Assembly: GCA_002104895.1 (NCBI GenBank)
Contig: MCFG01000246.1
Span: 87,501-106,004 of the forward strand
Length of the DNA: 18,504 nt
Direction of reading: 5' to 3'
Source: Anaeromyces robustus
Taxonomy: Eukaryota; Neocallimastigomycota; Neocallimastigomycetes; Neocallimastigales; Neocallimastigaceae
A model generated the notes under the pieces. It saw only the letters and a list, made by a program, of their open reading frames with translations. It did no database searches and had not been told where the DNA came from. The stretch's first letter is position 1; each line of letters starts with the position of its first letter. Shown in pieces: positions 15,415 to 18,504 of the stretch. A program made the translations under genes and the position numbers.

Positions 15415-18231
15415 TTACTTATTTAATTCCCAATAGGTATAAAGCTCTTGCATAAATCTTGAAAAAGTTTTATACCTTTTATGATTTAACAACGAATCTA
15501 ATATATTATAATTATCAGGTAGTTCATTTCGTTGTAAATCAAACCTATATTGTTGAAGGTCTTTAGTATTTAATATTTTTTCAAAAGTTGGAATAGAAGC
15601 TATATCACAAAATTTAATGTGTCTTCGGTTGAATGGTTCTTTACATACAGGACACCTATTTTTTTTGTGATTAATTCCAACTGAATTTAACCTCCACGCA
15701 ATAGCTCGTTTTCTTAGTGTATTGTCTTTAATAAAGACACATCTATCCGTGGAAGTTATATAATTATCTGAAATTCCTTCAGCATTCACTCTTGCTGAAG
15801 GTAAAATACATTTACCCATAATACCTTCTCTAAACTTATTAGAAATCATTATTTTAATTCTTTTCTCCAAGTCGTCTAATGAAGTAGAAGGTATTTCTTC
15901 ATGGGTTTCCTTATTAAATTTCTTTTCAGGTGGTGGTAAACCATACTTATTACTGTAAGAAAAAATACTTTCTGAACACACCACCTTATAAGCAAAAGAT
16001 TTTTTTGATAATGATTTTTTTTGATGATGATTTGTTGGAAAAAGAGCATACATTAATGGATTATTGGGATTCATCTTTGAAGTATGTATACGGAACTTTA
16101 AAGCTAAACTATAAAGCCTATACAAAGTTGGAGGAATCCCAAGTAAGGATGATGCTGTAATATCAGGTCTACGATTTAATATCCATTGTAAACCTTCTTT
16201 AATAACTTTATTATATTTTTCAACATCATCCACTTTAATATTCTTTTTTCTTTTTTTTTTAATTACTTTTTTTCTCTTATTAATCCTTCTTTTCTTTTTC
16301 CTTTTTATTTTTCTTTTTCCCTTTCCTTTTCTTTTCCTTTTTCTATAACTTTTATCTATATATTCGTCATCATCACCGCCATCATCATCATCACCGCCAT
16401 CATCATCATCATCTTCTTCTTCTTCTTCTTCATCGTCATTTTCTTCTTCTTCTTCTTCTTCTTCTTCTTCTTCATCATCTTTATTTCTATTATTATTATT
16501 ATTATTCTCGTTTAAATCAATCAGCCAGTAAAATGCAAGTCCAGCTGAATATTCCATTAATGGCCTTATAAAGGTTCTAAATATGGTTAACTTAATATAA
16601 GAAGGCCATGTATCTTTATATAAATGTTTTAAAGAAATCAATAAATTTAATGATTTCTCTGAACTCTTTTCTAAGTGGCCTTTGAAATCTATTCCTTTAC
16701 AAGTATGTTCAAATCCTAAATACTTGTAAGTAGCCACACCTTGAAGATATTCCACTTTTCCATTAACTTTAAGATAAAATTTTAAATTCTGTTTCTTCTC
16801 ATCATATAGATATGCAGATTTGGAAATATTAAACTCCATTCCATTTTCTTTTGCCCAATTAGAACAAATATTGAGCATTTCTTGCAATTTAGTTTTATTA
16901 TGATTGAGTTTAATATCATCTGCATAAAAGAGACAATGCGGAAGTGGATCATTTGGATATTTAAAGGTTAATTTGGAAACCAAGTCGTTAATAAATATAT
17001 TAAAAAGTAAAGGAGATAAAATTGCACCTTGCATTAAACCTCTATCTAAACTTATCTCCTTGGTGAATTCATTATTTACTAAAACACTTGTTTTACATTC
17101 AGTAAATAATGAAGCAATTAAAGCTAGGGTTCCTTCCGGTACATTTCTTTCTTTTAATTTCACTAACAAAACGGTCATTGGAACAGAATCATACGCTTTT
17201 TTTAAATCTAAAAATACATGGATTTGTCGTGGATTACTATGCTTTGTTGTTTCATTCGAAACTAAGGCATGAGTTAATGTTGAATATCCACGTCGAAATC
17301 CAGCTTGATTGGCACTAATTTCGAAGGCCAATTTTAATTTATTTTGTATATAATCAAGTAATAGGGTTTCAAATATTTTTCGAAAAATATTTGTTAAAGC
17401 TATTGGTCGGTAATCTTTAATTAAATTAGAATGCTCCTTTTTTGGAATTGGATAAATAATGGATTTATTCCATCTTAAAGGAGTCATTCCAAAATGTATA
17501 AATAGATGGAATAAGGAACATAAAATTTTTGGTAAATCACTGTCTAATAAACTTTTCAACAAGACAGTGTGAATTCCATCTGGACCGCAAGCTTTATTAC
17601 TTGATAAATTTAAAATTTTATTTTTTATTCTTTCTTCTTTAATATAATTATAAAAATCTGCATCTGGTATTCCTATATATTTTTCTCTTAAACCTTTTGG
17701 ATTAAATTTTTGATCATCCAAAGGTTTATAAAAATCTGTATAATAGGAATACACATCTTCCAATGCAGAACAATCTTCATTTGAGGATTCTATTTGTAAC
17801 GGCATTTGATTCGATTTTTTAAAATGCAATTTCATTAATCGAATTGCCGTATTATTATCTAAATCTTTTTTTAATAAAGAATTTTTATGATCATTAAAAT
17901 TAAATTTTAATGAAGATTGCTTTTTTTTAATTTTACTATAAATACTACCACTGAAATTTTTTATTTTATGGTAGCATTCACATTTATTAATTTGCTTGTT
18001 TTTATCCAATTTACCAAGTAAATCTTCACAAGCATTTTGTAATAAGGATAAGAGAATATCATCAGCAATATCTACTATTTCTTGTTTTACTGATGTTTTT
18101 TCATTTACAAATTCTCTTTCCATTTCATTATTATTTTTAATAAGATATTTAGAAATATGATTAATTCTTTGAATAAAAGAATTTTTTATAATAGGATGTT
18201 CCATATTTCTAATATTATATCTTATTTTCAT
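15415..18231 (-). CDS. Non-LTR (LINE-type) reverse transcriptase, 938 aa
   Basis: Polymerase of a non-LTR retrotransposon, which copies element RNA at the chromosomal target. Visible RT signatures in order: CGPDGIHTVLLK near 212; YPIPKKE and DYRPIALTN near 259-280; AGFRRGYSTLTHAL near 307; motif A FLDLKKAYDSV with Asp342 and Asp348; motif B QGAILSPLLFN at 401-411; catalytic YADD at 436-439; the YKYLG block near 504. The thumb follows (RTFIRPLMEYSAGLAFYW), then an Asn/acidic/basic insert (about 572-664), the helical WILNRRPDITASSLLGIPP block, and a zinc knuckle C860-X2-C863-X7-H871-X3-C875. All catalytic residues are present and no stop interrupts the frame, so the gene may be active. No AP-endonuclease is in view. 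Met1 is the only Met upstream of Met10. The frame stays open further upstream, without ATG, to a stop at 18385-18387. The clade is not assigned. Confidence 0.9.
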   Translation of the reverse strand: MKIRYNIRNMEHPIIKNSFIQRINHISKYLIKNNNEMEREFVNEKTSVKQEIVDIADDILLSLLQNACEDLLGKLDKNKQINKCECYHKIKNFSGSIYSKIKKKQSSLKFNFNDHKNSLLKKDLDNNTAIRLMKLHFKKSNQMPLQIESSNEDCSALEDVYSYYTDFYKPLDDQKFNPKGLREKYIGIPDADFYNYIKEERIKNKILNLSSNKACGPDGIHTVLLKSLLDSDLPKILCSLFHLFIHFGMTPLRWNKSIIYPIPKKEHSNLIKDYRPIALTNIFRKIFETLLLDYIQNKLKLAFEISANQAGFRRGYSTLTHALVSNETTKHSNPRQIHVFLDLKKAYDSVPMTVLLVKLKERNVPEGTLALIASLFTECKTSVLVNNEFTKEISLDRGLMQGAILSPLLFNIFINDLVSKLTFKYPNDPLPHCLFYADDIKLNHNKTKLQEMLNICSNWAKENGMEFNISKSAYLYDEKKQNLKFYLKVNGKVEYLQGVATYKYLGFEHTCKGIDFKGHLEKSSEKSLNLLISLKHLYKDTWPSYIKLTIFRTFIRPLMEYSAGLAFYWLIDLNENNNNNNRNKDDEEEEEEEEEEENDDEEEEEEDDDDDGGDDDDGGDDDEYIDKSYRKRKRKGKGKRKIKRKKKRRINKRKKVIKKKRKKNIKVDDVEKYNKVIKEGLQWILNRRPDITASSLLGIPPTLYRLYSLALKFRIHTSKMNPNNPLMYALFPTNHHQKKSLSKKSFAYKVVCSESIFSYSNKYGLPPPEKKFNKETHEEIPSTSLDDLEKRIKIMISNKFREGIMGKCILPSARVNAEGISDNYITSTDRCVFIKDNTLRKRAIAWRLNSVGINHKKNRCPVCKEPFNRRHIKFCDIASIPTFEKILNTKDLQQYRFDLQRNELPDNYNILDSLLNHKRYKTFSRFMQELYTYWELNK
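16240..16515 (-). repeat. Charged low-complexity insert within the reverse transcriptase
   Basis: Codes for Asn6, then Glu/Asp runs with GGDDDD units, then a long Lys/Arg run, at about residues 572-664. It sits between the thumb and the conserved WILNRRPD block, in a region that is a loop in related proteins. The microsatellite-like codons (GAA, GAT, AAA) suggest slippage growth without frame loss. Confidence 0.9.
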
Positions 18232-18289
18232 ATTATACCTTTTAATATTTTCATAACTTTTATCATTTTTATGAAAATATTTTATACTA

Positions 18290-18290
<1 letters not shown>

Positions 18291-18354
<64 letters not shown>

Positions 18355-18504
18355 ATTATTGTCGTTGTTATTATTATTATTATTTTATTATTATATTATT
18401 ATTATTATTATTATTATTATTGTTGTTTGTTTTTTATTATTATTATTGAATTAGATTATTGTTATAATTATTATTATTGTCATTGTTATTATTATTATTA
18501 TTAT
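18291..18504. repeat. (ATT)n-rich tract at the window edge
   Basis: ATT/TTA repeats with GTT, GTC and TTTT interruptions run from the 5' flank of the reverse-transcriptase gene to the end of the window. In the reverse-transcriptase frame the part from 18384 down reads as Asn-rich peptide before reaching the first Met at 18231. Confidence 0.9.

Noticed and set aside
15415-15610. Restriction-like endonuclease after the zinc knuckle (PD near residue 904)
   Set aside because: Only about 63 residues follow the CCHC motif, and the PD-to-Asp spacing does not fit the expected PD-X12-14-D arrangement of R2-type elements.
16973-17318. Plus-strand frames opposite the reverse transcriptase
   Set aside because: They are antisense shadows of the conserved RT motifs A and B.

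Overview
The window is extremely AT-rich eukaryotic DNA. Long non-coding stretches are built of A/T homopolymers, (TA)n, (ATT)n and (TTTTA)n, and the coding stretches are visibly richer in G+C. Two very long intronless reading frames use the standard code and carry Asn, Lys and Glu homopolymers. This composition, a giant secreted lectin-like protein and a LINE-type reverse transcriptase fit an anaerobic gut fungus (Neocallimastigomycota) best. That assignment is an inference from style; a dictyostelid or another AT-rich protist is not formally excluded.

Layout. Positions 1-1245 are AT-rich spacer downstream of the first gene, with poly(T)/poly(A) blocks, an (ATA)20 array and a faint coding-like relic (187-384). 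Positions 1246-9522 (minus) encode a 2758-residue predicted secreted protein. It has a signal peptide, a Ser/Thr-rich domain, a bulb-type-lectin-like domain, then roughly ten or eleven divergent lectin-like modules and a possible beta-trefoil tail. Positions 9523-15414 hold about 5.9 kb without a convincing gene. This stretch contains a minisatellite array with a conserved mixed-sequence core, a 95-bp satellite, a 94-unit perfect ATT array, telomere-like motifs, a candidate short inverted-repeat element (12561-12955), a cluster of foldbacks ending in a G-quadruplex motif (14092-14525) and a 40-bp tandem repeat. Positions 15415-18231 (minus) encode a 938-residue LINE-type reverse transcriptase with all catalytic motifs and a C-terminal CCHC zinc knuckle, but no endonuclease in view. 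Positions 18291-18504 are (ATT)n-rich and reach the window edge.

How the parts relate. The two genes share a strand but are separated by repeats and show no functional link. The secreted protein is probably a surface or extracellular carbohydrate-binding protein. The reverse transcriptase is a mobile-element gene whose 5' end runs in an open frame into a poly-Asn tract. The most unusual non-coding signals are the foldback/G-quadruplex cluster at 14.1-14.5 kb and the 12-bp inverted repeats bracketing degenerate 58-bp repeats at 12.6-12.9 kb.
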